The translations under genes and the position numbers were made by a program. The notes under the pieces are model-generated. The model was given only the letters and a program-made list of their open reading frames with translations. It ran no database searches and was not told the origin of the DNA. Shown one piece after another: positions 36,698-47,300 of a DNA stretch of 64,000 bases (positions within the stretch are counted from its first letter, which is position 1; each line of letters begins with the position of its first letter). The DNA comes from Glebionis coronaria (lineage: Eukaryota; Streptophyta; Magnoliopsida; Asterales; Asteraceae), in assembly GCA_025667525.1 (NCBI GenBank), contig JANFOE010002269.1, forward strand, positions 62,001 through 126,000, written 5' to 3'.

Positions 36698-36715
36698 CCC
36701 CCCCCCCCCCCCCCC
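36698..36715 (+). repeat. Poly-C run of 18
   Basis: Eighteen consecutive C bases follow AACACAT and precede a CT-rich stretch. It is the longest homopolymer noticed here and lies in the F spacer. Confidence 0.95.
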
Positions 36716-37066
36716 GTCTCTTTTCTTTCTTATCTTCTTTCTTTTTTCTGTTTTCCTCATCATCCGCCATTAACACACACGAAAACACGCACACAAGCTC
36801 TCACAATCCTTCGTCTTTGCTTAATTAATCCGTCTCATTCATTTTACAAGGTACATACATCATCAATATTAATATCTAGTTCATCTAATTCGTCTTTAAT
36901 CTCTCTAATTAACTCTTCTAATTTAATTAATCAAAATTAGGGTTTAATTGATTAGGGTTTTAGTTGGGTTTTACTCGGAATAGCATTAGAAAGATGGTTG
37001 TTTCCTTAGAATGCTATAAATTCACTCCTGCGTGTCGATTAATCGATCTTAGAACGAATTTAGAAC

Positions 37067-37780
37067 ATTCCGAATGAACAAGGATTTAGGTTATTCCGGA
37101 TAGATGGATTTTTCTAAGAATATTCCGAATGAAAAGCTTTGTCAAAACATTCCGAATGAACAGGTTTTTGAATTATTCCGGATGTACAAAAATGTTCCGA
37201 ATGAATAAGTTTTTCAAATATTCCGGATGAACAAAAAATGTTCCGAATGAACAAGTTTTTGAAATATTCCGGATGAACAAAAATTTTCCGAATGAACAAG
37301 TTTTTGAAGTATTCCGGATGAACAAAAATGTTCCGAATGAACAAGTTTTTGAATTATTCCGGATGAAAAAAAATGTTCCGAATGAACGAATGTTCCGAAT
37401 GAACGAATGTTCCGAATGAACGAATGTTCCGAATGAACGAATGTTCCGAATGAACGAATGTTCCGAATGAACGAATGTTCCGAATGAACAAATGTTCCGA
37501 ATGAACGAATGTTCCAATGAACGAATTTTCTAAATGAACGAATGTTCCAAATGAACGAATGTTCCGAATGAACGAATGTTCCGGATGAACGAACATTCCG
37601 GATGAAGAACATTCCAAATGAAGAATATTCCGGATGAAGAACATTCCGGATGAAGAACATTCCGGATGAAGAACATTCTGGATGAAGGACATTCCGGATG
37701 AAGGACATTCCGGATGAAGGACATTCCGGATGAAGGACATTCCGAATGAAGACATTCCGGATGAGAGCATTCCGAATGAA
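37067..37780 (+). repeat. TTCCGRATGA tandem and compound array
   Basis: About 33 exact TTCCG cores, plus a few decayed ones, occur in 714 bases. The left part has alternating AATGA and GATGA forms separated by T-rich spacers, giving a compound unit of about 47 bases. The middle (about 37370-37580) is a near-perfect 17-base tandem, GTTCCGAATGAACGAAT. The right part is a 16-base tandem, ATTCCGGATGAAGAAC or its GGAC variant. Minus-strand frames through it encode only the repeat. Confidence 0.95.
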
Positions 37781-37882
37781 GGGTTTTTACTTGTTGAATT
37801 GTTGCTTGTTAAATGTTTGTGTGTTATATATGCTTAAGGAATTATGTCTTATGTATAATGCTTAGAAATAAAATCATAATGG

Positions 37883-37901
37883 TATATATATATATATATA
37901 T
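37883..37901 (+). repeat. TA microsatellite
   Basis: A (TA)9 run lies 40 bases upstream of the F ORF3 ATG. It could be an ordinary microsatellite or act as a TATA-like element. Confidence 0.9.
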
Positions 37902-37941
37902 TTGTGTATCAACCTGTTATGTATTATCTTAAGCAGAAACC

Positions 37942-40900
37942 ATGACAAATCCAACCGTGCAAGAACTCCAAGATGCTAGAGCAGCCGTAATTGCAGAGGC
38001 AAAAGAACTTAAGCTCATACCGAACAATTACCGATTGAAGGAAGTTTCTCATTCCACTCACCATGGATTCAAAGTCGCCTCAGCCATTCTTGACCAATCT
38101 CACTTCAAGAATGCTTTAAGGAGTAGTGCTTCGGTGCCATTCGATTACATGTACAAATTCTGGGCTACCAAGGAAAGGACGTCAAACAAGATCGCCTTCT
38201 TCCTCGACAACAAGCAACAGACACTCACCGTTTCATACTTCCGCAAGATATTTGGAATTCGGGATACACCCAAGGGTATGTCATTTTCAAGGAACCCTAC
38301 CAAAGACGAACTCATGGAGATGTTCCGTGCTCTTGGATGTCCTGACCTACGGATAGTGTCCGATTTTACCACAGCCAAAGTGGGTCAACCTTGGAGAGCT
38401 ATCTTTGGTATCCTCAATAGATGTCTTACACCTAAAACAACTGGGCATGATGTTGTGTGTGGTCCAATTATGAACATCTTCTATGGAATGTACAAAGGCC
38501 TAAATACAGATTATGCATCCTTGTTGTGGGAAGAGTTTAACTTTCAACTCTTCCAAAACAAGAAGCAGAAGGCTAATGTTTTTCCTTACCCTCGGTTTAT
38601 CAAGCTTATAATTCATTATTTTATGAAGAATGATGCTTCTATTGATAAGCGTGCAAAAATCCGTCACCACACTGAAGAGGCTGATGACCTTGTGGACCTA
38701 AGGCATGAAGGACCCTCAAGTGCTGTTAATCCTGGTCCTGTTCCTAGTCATCTCCTGACGGACAAAATTCTAGCTTCCGATGATTACAAGCAAATGCTAA
38801 TAGAAATTAGAAAACAGCAAGAAAAAGTTCAGGCGGGAGAAGTTTTGTCAACTACAGTCAAAAGCAAAGGCAAACGTAAGCAAGATGTTGACTTACGTGA
38901 GCCTAAAACCAAGAAGACAAAGACTGTAGCTAAAAAGGATAAGCGCAAAGCTGAGAAGCTTGTCATTCGAGATGAAGATACTGATGACGATGTTACTTCC
39001 GAGCAAATTCGCAAAGCTGAGAAAAAACAATTGAAAAAGGTTGTTGAAAGAAGTAGGAAAGACACAGGAGGTAGTGGTTCGGGTGTACAGATAGAAGAAG
39101 AAGCGGAAGTCGAGGAGCCGCATGACATTTTTGAGTTTGGAACACCAGACAGGTACTCAGCTCTGAAGGAGACATCCATTGCCAAAACACCAAGCATCGA
39201 AAAGGAGTCCGTTGCTACGACAATCACTGTGACTCCAAAGCCTTTATCTACTCAACCTCCACCAATCCAGCCTCTGACAACACAACCGTTGACTGCTCAA
39301 CTACTATCCCCTCCACCACTAACAACTTCCGTCCTCAGTACTGTCATCACAACCGTGCCTATTCAACCGCCCCCGATTAGCCCTGTGCCATCTACATTTC
39401 CTGCACTCTTCATGGCAGAAATGTTGGATAAACACATGGAAACTCAAAGAAAAGAGATGGCTCAACTTCGAGAAGAGCTACTCCAATGAGTGCAAAGTGA
39501 AGAGTCATCCAAGAAAGCTCAAGAGGAGATGATAGCTAAGTTCAATGCAGAGATGGAGTCTACATGGAAATCTCATGCAGAAGAACTTGCTCATGTCAAA
39601 CAGGTTGAAGCTGATAAAAGTGCAGCAAGGATCGACAAACTCCGCGCATTAAAGAATAAGTATAAAGAGGAGAAAGAAACACTTGAAGCTTCACTTAATG
39701 ATAGGGTAAAGGAATCTGTTAAGTCTATTATGCCAAAGTTGCGAAAAGAGGTGAAGAAAATTGCGGCTGATAAGTTGATGGTTAAATCGTCAAACCCTTC
39801 CAAATCAGCCTATAAAATTGCATATGACTTAACGGACTTTGTACTGAAGAAGATTCTCCACGCCTGCATGGTTGAAGTTGGATCTTTCGACAAATCCAAA
39901 ATTCAGCGGACACTTCACAAGGCACTTAATGCAGCAATAAAGGAGGATGACAGGCTGTTTAAGACATTTGGAAGCGTGGTTCCTTACCATATTTTGTATA
40001 AGAAAGGAGATGAAGAGGCATCTGATGAGGAGGATAGTGAGCAAGAAGAGAGTGATGGTGAAGAAGATGAAGACAAAGGTAGTGATGGTGATGATGATGA
40101 TGATAATGATGGTGATGGTGGTAATGAGGAGAGTAATGAGGATAGCAACAGGGACGACGATGAGGATGATGATGAGAACAGGGATAGCGGTAACAAGGAC
40201 AAGTCTGACAGTCTGATCAGTCTGATGATGATGATGTGGGTGACAATGCTGCCAGCAAGAAGAAACCGTCCAAGACCGGTGGCAAATCTCAAAAAGATGT
40301 TGCTCACAAGGAGAAGACCACATCTACGGAGACAGGACGCATCAAGTGGCACCATGATGTGAATGCTACAACTGCATCTTCAATTCCCGGTACATCTGTT
40401 TCTAGCTCTATACCTGTTACTGTTAATCCTGTTAGTTCTTTTGTTGCTACCACAACTGCAGAAATCATTCATGAAACCGCTGAGCAACCTGAATCAGAAC
40501 CGGCACCCGTTCAAGTATCTACTGCTCCATCTAATGAACCAGTTACCACGGTTCCGGACTCAAGCACACTGGATTGGGCTGATACATTGCAAATCGATGA
40601 GACCGCACCAGAACAACCATGGATCACGGCAGCTGCTGCATATGATCCAATCACAGATGCTGATGAAAATGTTATGTATCTACGTATTCGCAATCCAATA
40701 GATCTGTGTGCATTTTTGGCTCATGAGTATGGATCTTCAGTCACTCCGTCCTTGGTGAAGAGAGCGCTTAAAGATAAGAGAATTCGCGCTAAATCAAGAT
40801 TAAGCCGAATGGAGTATGAGTATTATGCTGATGAAATCCTGAAAGCTCTCAATACAATTCAAAGGTCAGGCCTTCATGCGCCAGAAAGACCTCCTCTTCC

Positions 40901-41876
40901 AATTGATGCTACTCAAGACAATCAAATTGCACTTGACATCTTTGTCACAAATGATCTTGACTATCTTCTCAAAGGATCATCCAAGTACGGGACCTCCTTG
41001 ACTTTGTTGAAAGCTGCTTCTTGGGGATTAATACCTTGGATCGAAGAAAAGGTCAATCGCCTCTGGGTTCAAAAGGTAAACCGCAACTATGACATGTATG
41101 CTGCTATAGGAGCATCACATTGGGATGAGTGAGTCCGAAGGGCATACAGAGGTTGCTGCTTAGCCAACTCAAGTAGTATCGTCAGATCCAATCTTCAAAT
41201 CACAAGTATATTAGGAATGAGGATTGAATCCAAGAATGGATATCATCATGTGACGCAAATTCGACTGAAAAGAGAAGATGATCGAGAATACACAATACAA
41301 CAAGGAGATTTTTCAATCATTCGCCTTGAAGATATAGAAGATATGTTGCTTTTCATGACCCGTGATCAGCTTACACATCTCACTCGTGAATAAATCATTG
41401 CTCTGAACACAGCACTTCGTATGTTTACACGAAGTGTTGTCATCAAGAAACGTGTAGAAGACCTACAACTGGGAGTTGAAAGCTATCAACGCAAGCTTAA
41501 CATGACTCCTCCACTTAATCAAGTATTACCTCAACATGTTGAAAGATGTCCCTATACCGGCACAACCCTTCCGATGTGCAGGATTTTCTACTTGAATAGT
41601 CGTGGGATCATGAAGTTTATGAGGGTAGCTGAGCTTCATAAGTACAGTGATGGGACTCTCTTACAAGTCAAAGCTAAATTGGAGCATCTCAATTCTGGCA
41701 GGAAATTACCAGAAGTGATTGAGGATTGGAATCCGGCGTATCAGAAAATGGCTACATATGTGATCAAGAAGATTGATGAAAAGCTCAGGGAACGTAGGCT
41801 GATGAGGAGCTTAGAAAGGTTCGTGGGTGGCAGACCGTATGGAGGGAACTTCAGACTTTTGCAACGATCCATTTAA
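37942..41876 (+). pseudogene. Element F ORF3, homologue of element B ORF3, broken
   Basis: About 1,310 codons start at ATG 37942. Residues ~70-220 share landmarks with B ORF3: KFW at 72-74, RALGCP near 130, W at 151, CLTPK at 161-165 and YPRF at 216-219. A Lys/Glu-rich, partly nuclear-signal-like stretch follows (KKTKTVAKKDKRKAEK), then a Pro/Thr-rich part and a coiled coil. Near 40010-40200 there is an acidic Glu/Asp repeat encoded by GA-rich triplets. The C-terminus (about 41400-41876) has VEDLQLGVESYQ and RFVGGRPYGG, which I recall from many Asteraceae predicted proteins. Breaks are TGA 39487, a one-base deletion near 40213, TGA 41130 and TAA 41391. No transmembrane helix is evident. The function is unknown. 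Confidence 0.8.
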
Positions 41877-44072
41877 TATGGGTCGTCTTCACTAAGGTCA
41901 ACTCCATACTGTAAGTTAATTGTGAATATGTGAATATGTTAATACTATGAATATTGTGCTTTTGTGGCTTGATGTAGTGTGAAGGTATGATGATTTTTCA
42001 AGAATTTCTCACGAGATTCTAAATCTTTCAACATATATCATACTCAAGCACTACAACTAACCCTCATTAATTTGAGGGGGAGCATTAATATGTTCTATGG
42101 CCATACATTGATTTCATTTTTTTTACCCAAAGACCGGTTAATCCATTCAATATCCCAAATATTAATGGTTAACATTTTGGATAAGGGGAGAAAATGGGAT
42201 TAAGGAGACTTATTGATATTTGGCTAATGATGAAAAAGACTTAAAGATAATCCAACTTAATATGTGTAATGCATGTGTTAAGGGGGAGCGTTTTTAATGA
42301 ACAAAACACTTAAGGCACAAAAACTTTGATTATAATATCACAAGTGCCTTAAGTGATTTTCAAGGATTTTTCATGGTGACAATACTTACCCACAACACAC
42401 TTAATTCACGACGGATGTGGTGACAAAAGGGTGGTAGGTATAAGTATTAGTCTAATGATTCATCAGAACCGATGGAATCTTCCCAAGGACAATTCCCTAG
42501 ATAGAATTAGAAGTCCTAGGAAAGTTGGAGTTAATTGTGAACGTAGCAGAGTACCGAATAATTACTGATGCTAGCACTGGAACAATCACAACAAGGTGCT
42601 AGTGATGATGTATGAAGTACTGAAGGGGTTGAAGAATGAAAAAAAAATGTAAAGATAAAGGGTGTAAAGAAAGAAGCCCTCCTTACAACTTTAGGCAGAA
42701 ACCGGGTCAATACATATGCTATTGAGATCATTTGTTAATGATTCTCGATATTGAAGAAAGACACCATGGACCCAGTGATGCAATGCACAACCCTTCCCAG
42801 CTAACTCAAATATCTCTCAAAAGGTATTTGTTTTAATCACACGAAGATCAACACGTTATCTATTGGTTTATTCACTCCGAATAGACTGATATTGAATAGG
42901 TGGCACTCCTCTCTAGCCATCGCTCACTAAATCAAAACGCACTATCGAGTCTAGAGCCACGAGATCATCAAAAGTCTCATTAGGACACTTTCCATTTATT
43001 CCTTGATTTCTCACACACTGTGAAAAGTAAGAGATCTTTATGAGTCCTACGCAGTATTCTTGTAATATTGCTAGAACATCCGAGTGATACGCAAGTATTA
43101 CAATGAAGATGGAAATCCTGCTTGAGCCAACATCAAACAAGCTCATGGTAGGTGACACGTGCGGTTCTTTAAGAACCAATCTTGTGAAAACTAGAAAGAA
43201 ACAGTAGTTTAATTCTTAATTGAAATTAAACTCGTTCCAGGCCTCTACGCATTATCGTGTGATCTTGCCAGAACACTCAGAGTGACACTCTTTAGTGTTC
43301 ACAGTGACGAGTGGAAATCCTTCTAGTGTTAACATCAAACAGCACTTGGTAGGTGACGTGCAAGATTCTTTATGAATCAAGCTCGTGATAACTGGAAAGC
43401 ACCGATGGTGAAAATGTTAATTGAAATTCACTTGTTCCAGGTTTCATGAATTGACGGCTTCAATCACAAGGATAATTTATCCAAGTGATTCACTCTTTAT
43501 GTTCGCAGTCAAGCTTAGTGATCGTCGAATAAAGAGAACGGGTTTACCCGCGAAATCCTGTCAAGAAGTTACTTAATTGAAACTATCTGTCACAGGTACG
43601 ATATCTAATATCGTCCAACGGTCTTCACCGAGCGGAGGTAAAACGCTACCGATTTAGAATGAAATGTTCTAAGCCATTTCATTCGTGTCTTATTATGTTG
43701 TTGCGAAGACGTTGGCGTTGCGGTGTACCAGCTAAAGTCGTTCCCACATGCTTATGTTTTTCTGCATCAAAGTTCAGCAAAATTCAAGAAAGTACAAAAT
43801 GAAGTCTTCCGCTGTACCAAACTCTGAAGCTTTCAAGAATTCAACAAAAAACATAAGTGTGTGGAACATGGAGTCACGAGGAGGCAAGATTCACAAGAAG
43901 GCAAAGATCGCACGTGATTGGTCAAAAGAACAATGCTCTCAAGCCAAAGCCTAAAAGATCAAATCAACATATTCACAACAAAAAGAAAAGAAGAAAAGAC
44001 TACGAGTTGAAGAACGAAGACTTAGTATAGTATGCTAGGTTTAGAACTGTGTAACGTGGAGTGGCCTCCCTT
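41877..44072 (+). other. Element F 3' tail, noncoding
   Basis: This stretch has no credible gene. It holds AGGGGGAG-type purine tracts near 42075 and 42281 and a weaker GGGGAG tract near 42186, plus a diverged tandem repeat with a period near 200 bases (43047-43615). A short frame at 43748-43954 shows no family likeness. Confidence 0.65.
43047..43615 (+). repeat. Diverged tandem repeat, period about 200 bases
   Basis: Two clear units share GGAAATCCT (43111 and 43313), ACATCAAAC, TGGTAGGTGAC, TTAATTGAAATT and TTCCAGG (43235 and 43435). A third, weaker unit ends with TTAATTGAAAC and CACAGG near 43612. Confidence 0.8.
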
Positions 44073-44346
44073 AGGGGGAGATAGTTCGAAATACGTTTTT
44101 AACGTATATTAGAAGTATCGTCACTCCACGATATTATTGAATGTTGTATAGCTCGTAGTTAAATATTTGTTTACTTTGTTAAGTAAAACCGGCCCATGGG
44201 CTTGTCATGGGTCGGCCCAAGTACATTAGTGGCTTGGATATAAATACCCCTTTCCACCATGGAAAGGGGGTTGATTGTTTCACTTTCATATTCAATATAA
44301 CACATTTTCTCTCACTTTCTCTCATTACTTTCTCTCTCTAGAAACA
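44073..44346 (+). repeat. Element F polypurine tract and short 3' LTR
   Basis: The tract AGGGGGAGA (44073-44081) is followed by about 265 bases with a TATA box, TATAAAT (44239-44245). A perfect 9-bp hairpin, CCCCTTTCC with GGAAAGGGG (44247-44269), lies directly downstream. The right end is placed at AACA (44346) because Athila-type gag follows; CCCA at 44354 is an alternative. The start lacks a clear TG (TAG at 44082). The exact limits need the left copy. Confidence 0.5.
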
Positions 44347-44359
44347 TCAACCCACCTTA

Positions 44360-47300
44360 TTGATTCATAAGATTATCACAATTTTACAAAACTATCTTGC
44401 ACCACCCGGTTTTACTCCTCAAAACCAAAACCAACAACAAAGCTATAACCGAAATAACCAAACCCAACCTCGTGCTAACAATCAATATCAATCCCAAAGA
44501 AACCCATATCCACCTCAAGGAAATTCTCAAGCTTACCAAGCTCCACCTCTCAATCAACCAACGGCGTTGAATCACGACATCGAGACGTTCATGAGGACTA
44601 ATAGAGAGATGGTAACGAATCTTCAGATTCAATTCATCAACTTGAAGGAAAACATGGCGAAACAAGGGAGTTATATTCGAGCCGAGCTAAGGAATGACAT
44701 GGCGAAACAAAGCAATTATATTCGCGCAGACATGAGATAATCTTTCAGCACTCAAGCGGATAATATACGTGATATGATCGGTTCGCTCTTCCAAGGTAAT
44801 CAACCCTCTTCTTCGGGTACTCTTCCGAGTAACACCGTTGCTAATCCACGAGGGGAGATGAAAGCAATCACCACTCGTAGTGGAAAAGGTTATACGGAAC
44901 CCGAGCTTCCTACACCTCCACCCGTGATTGTGAACAAGGAAAAAGAACAACTTTCTTCACCTCCTTTACCTTCTTACCCCATTTCCCCACCACCCGCGGT
45001 TGTGAGTGATCCTATTCCTCTAAAGCCTTCCTCTTCATCCGATATACCTTATCCTTCAAGGTTGAGGAAAGAGAAGCAAAAGAGCAAGGATGATATTCAA
45101 GTTTCAAACTTTCTTAAAATGTTTAAACAATTGAATTTTAACATCTCCTTTGCCGAGGCTCTCGCTCACATGCCTAAATATGCGAAGATGTTTAGAGATC
45201 TTCTTAGTGATAAGGAAAAGCTTCTTGATATTGCCAATACCCAACTTAACGAGAATTGCTCTGCGGTTCTCTTAAGGAAATTGCCCACCAAACTTGGTGA
45301 TCCGGGTCGCTTCTTGATTCCTTGCAACTTCCCAGGAGTAGAGAATTGCATGGCCCTAGCCGATCTAGGTGCTAGTATAAACTTAATGCCTTTAAGTGTT
45401 TGGAAGCAATTATCTCTCCCCGAGCTAGTCCCCACCAAAATGACTTTGGAATTAGCTAACCGTACGGTTGCTTATCCAGTGGGGATAGCCGAAGACGTCT
45501 TCGTTGGCGTTGACAAATTCACCTTCCAGGCGGATTTTGTTGTCGTTCTACGAGATGGATCCCCGTGTTCCATTAATCGTTGGACGTCCCTTCTTGAGGA
45601 CCGGTCGCACTCTCATTGATGTAGCCGCGTGCGAAATAATCATGAGAGTTGGTGACGATAAAATTGTCTTCAACATGGGTAAGATTTCTAAGCAACCTTA
45701 TTCATATGAGAGTGTTAATGCTATTGACGTTCTTGATGAGGCATGTGAAGAACATTTCAAAGACGCTTGTAAAAGTGGTTCTTCTTCTCTACCCACTGTT
45801 GAGACCGTTGCCTCTATTGCTCCATCACTAACTCCATTTGGAGAAAGTGATTTCCTCTTGAAAGAATTTGAAGCAACTCTGGGAGATGTGGATTTACAAT
45901 ATGACGATTCTCCCTCTAATTGGGATGAAGACATTCGTACCATTGAGAAACTTCTCAATGAGGACCATATTTCTCCACAGTCTCCTAAGACTATCTCTAC
46001 CGATAAACCGAAGTTGACTACGCCGTCCATCGAAAATCCTCCGGATTTAGAGCTTAAGGATCTTTCGTCTCATCTCGAGTACGTTTTCCTTGAAGACAAC
46101 AAGAAGTTACCGGTCATCATCGCAAAGGACCTGAAAGAAGAAGAAAAATTCCGACTTATCGCCGTGCTGAAGAATCATAAGAAAGCGATTGCTTGGAAAA
46201 TATCCGATATTCATGGAATTGATCCTCACTTTTGCACACATAAAATTCTCATGGAGGACGACTTTAAACCAACTATTCAAAGCCAAAGAAGGGTGAATCC
46301 CAAGATCCATGACGTTATCAAAAAAGAGGTTATCAAACTTCTTGATGCGGGCATGATTTACCCTGTCTCGGATTCACCATGGGTTAGTCCAATCCATTGT
46401 GTGCCTAAAAAAGGCGGAATCACTGTTGTGCCCAACGAAAACAACGATTTGATTCCTACACGTCTCGTCACTGGGTGGAGAGTTTGTATAGACTATCGCA
46501 AACTCAATGATGCCACGAGAAAGGATCATTTTCCCCTTCCTTTCATGGACCAAATACTTGAACGTCTAGCGGGTAATGACTATTACTGCTTTTTAGACGG
46601 TTCCTCGGGTTATTTTCAAATACCCATCGATCCCCACGACCAAGAGAAAACCACATTCACTTGTCCTTATGGAACATTTGCTTACAAAAGAATGCCTTTC
46701 GGCTTGTGCAATGCTCCTGGGACATTCCAAAGGTGTATCATGGCTATCTTCCATGATATGGTTGAAAAAAATATGGAAGTCTTCATGGATGATTTCTCAG
46801 TCTATGGTGATTCCTTCTCCTCTTGCCTTGCCAATTTGGAACACATGCTTAAGCAGTGTGAAGACACTCGCCTTGTTCTGAATTGGGAAAAATGCCATTT
46901 CATGGTAAAAGAAGGCATCGTGCTGGGACATAAAATCTCTAAAGCCAGTCTTAAAGTGGACCGTGCTAAAGTGGATATCATAGCCAAATTACCTCCACCT
47001 TCAACCGTAAAGGGTGTTAGAAGTTTTCTGGGTCATGCCGGCTTCTATCCTCGTTTCATTCAGGATTTTTCTAAAATCGCTCGCCCGATGACCCACCTCT
47101 TGGGAAAAGATACTCCTTTCATCTTTTCCAAAGAGTGTATTGAATCATTCAACCTTCGTAAGGATAAGCTCACTAAGGCACCGGTCTTGGTCACCCCTAA
47201 TTGGGAGCTACCTTTCGAGTTGATGTGTGATGCTAGCGATTTTGCTATTGGAGCGGTTTTGGGCCAAAGAGTGAATAAACACTTCCAACCAATCCATTAT

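Larger units (their letters stand above)
35755..37941 (+). other. Element F spacer between pol and ORF3
   Basis: No credible gene is seen. It holds an imperfect 27-base repeat in about three copies (35817-35905), a purine tract TTTAAGGGGAGAAA (36378-36391), an 18-base C run (36698-36715) and two TTAGGGTTT motifs (36937, 36952). A large tandem array (37067-37780) and a TA microsatellite (37883-37901) follow. AAG/GTACAT at 36850-36851 and TTAAGCAG/A at 37936 would bound a 5' UTR intron of 1,086 bases upstream of the ORF3 ATG. Confidence 0.65.
28187..44346 (+). mobile_element. Element F: Ty1/copia with very long gag and third ORF, 5' part displaced by C
   Basis: It starts inside gag at the C LTR edge and runs through gag, protease, integrase, RT and RNase H. 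A 2.2-kb spacer, a third ORF of about 1,310 codons, a 2.2-kb tail and a short LTR of about 265 bases follow. The central gag features (long coiled coil, WKPTGRT and CPLTR repeats) are ones I associate with Asteraceae copia elements annotated as TNT 1-94-like. Eight nonsense codons and two single-base frameshifts (about 32818 and 40213) break it. The right boundary is approximate. G gag follows, so F sits in G. Confidence 0.82.

Noticed and set aside
36638..36940. Frame of 100 codons with a poly-Pro run
   Set aside because: The Pro run is the C18 tract, and the rest is CT-rich leader-like DNA with no domain.
37114..37770. Several minus-strand open frames encoding repeated FIRNIRSFGTF-like peptides
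   Set aside because: They are only translations of the TTCCGRATGA tandem array, with no start context or non-repeat domain.
39829..40355. Minus-strand frames rich in Ile/Val or Ser/Leu over F ORF3
   Set aside because: They mirror the GA-rich triplet repeat coding Asp/Glu on the plus strand.
45504..45518. A GGCGTTGACA copy in element G as part of the B motif lattice
   Set aside because: A single isolated copy without 21-nt neighbours; expected by chance.
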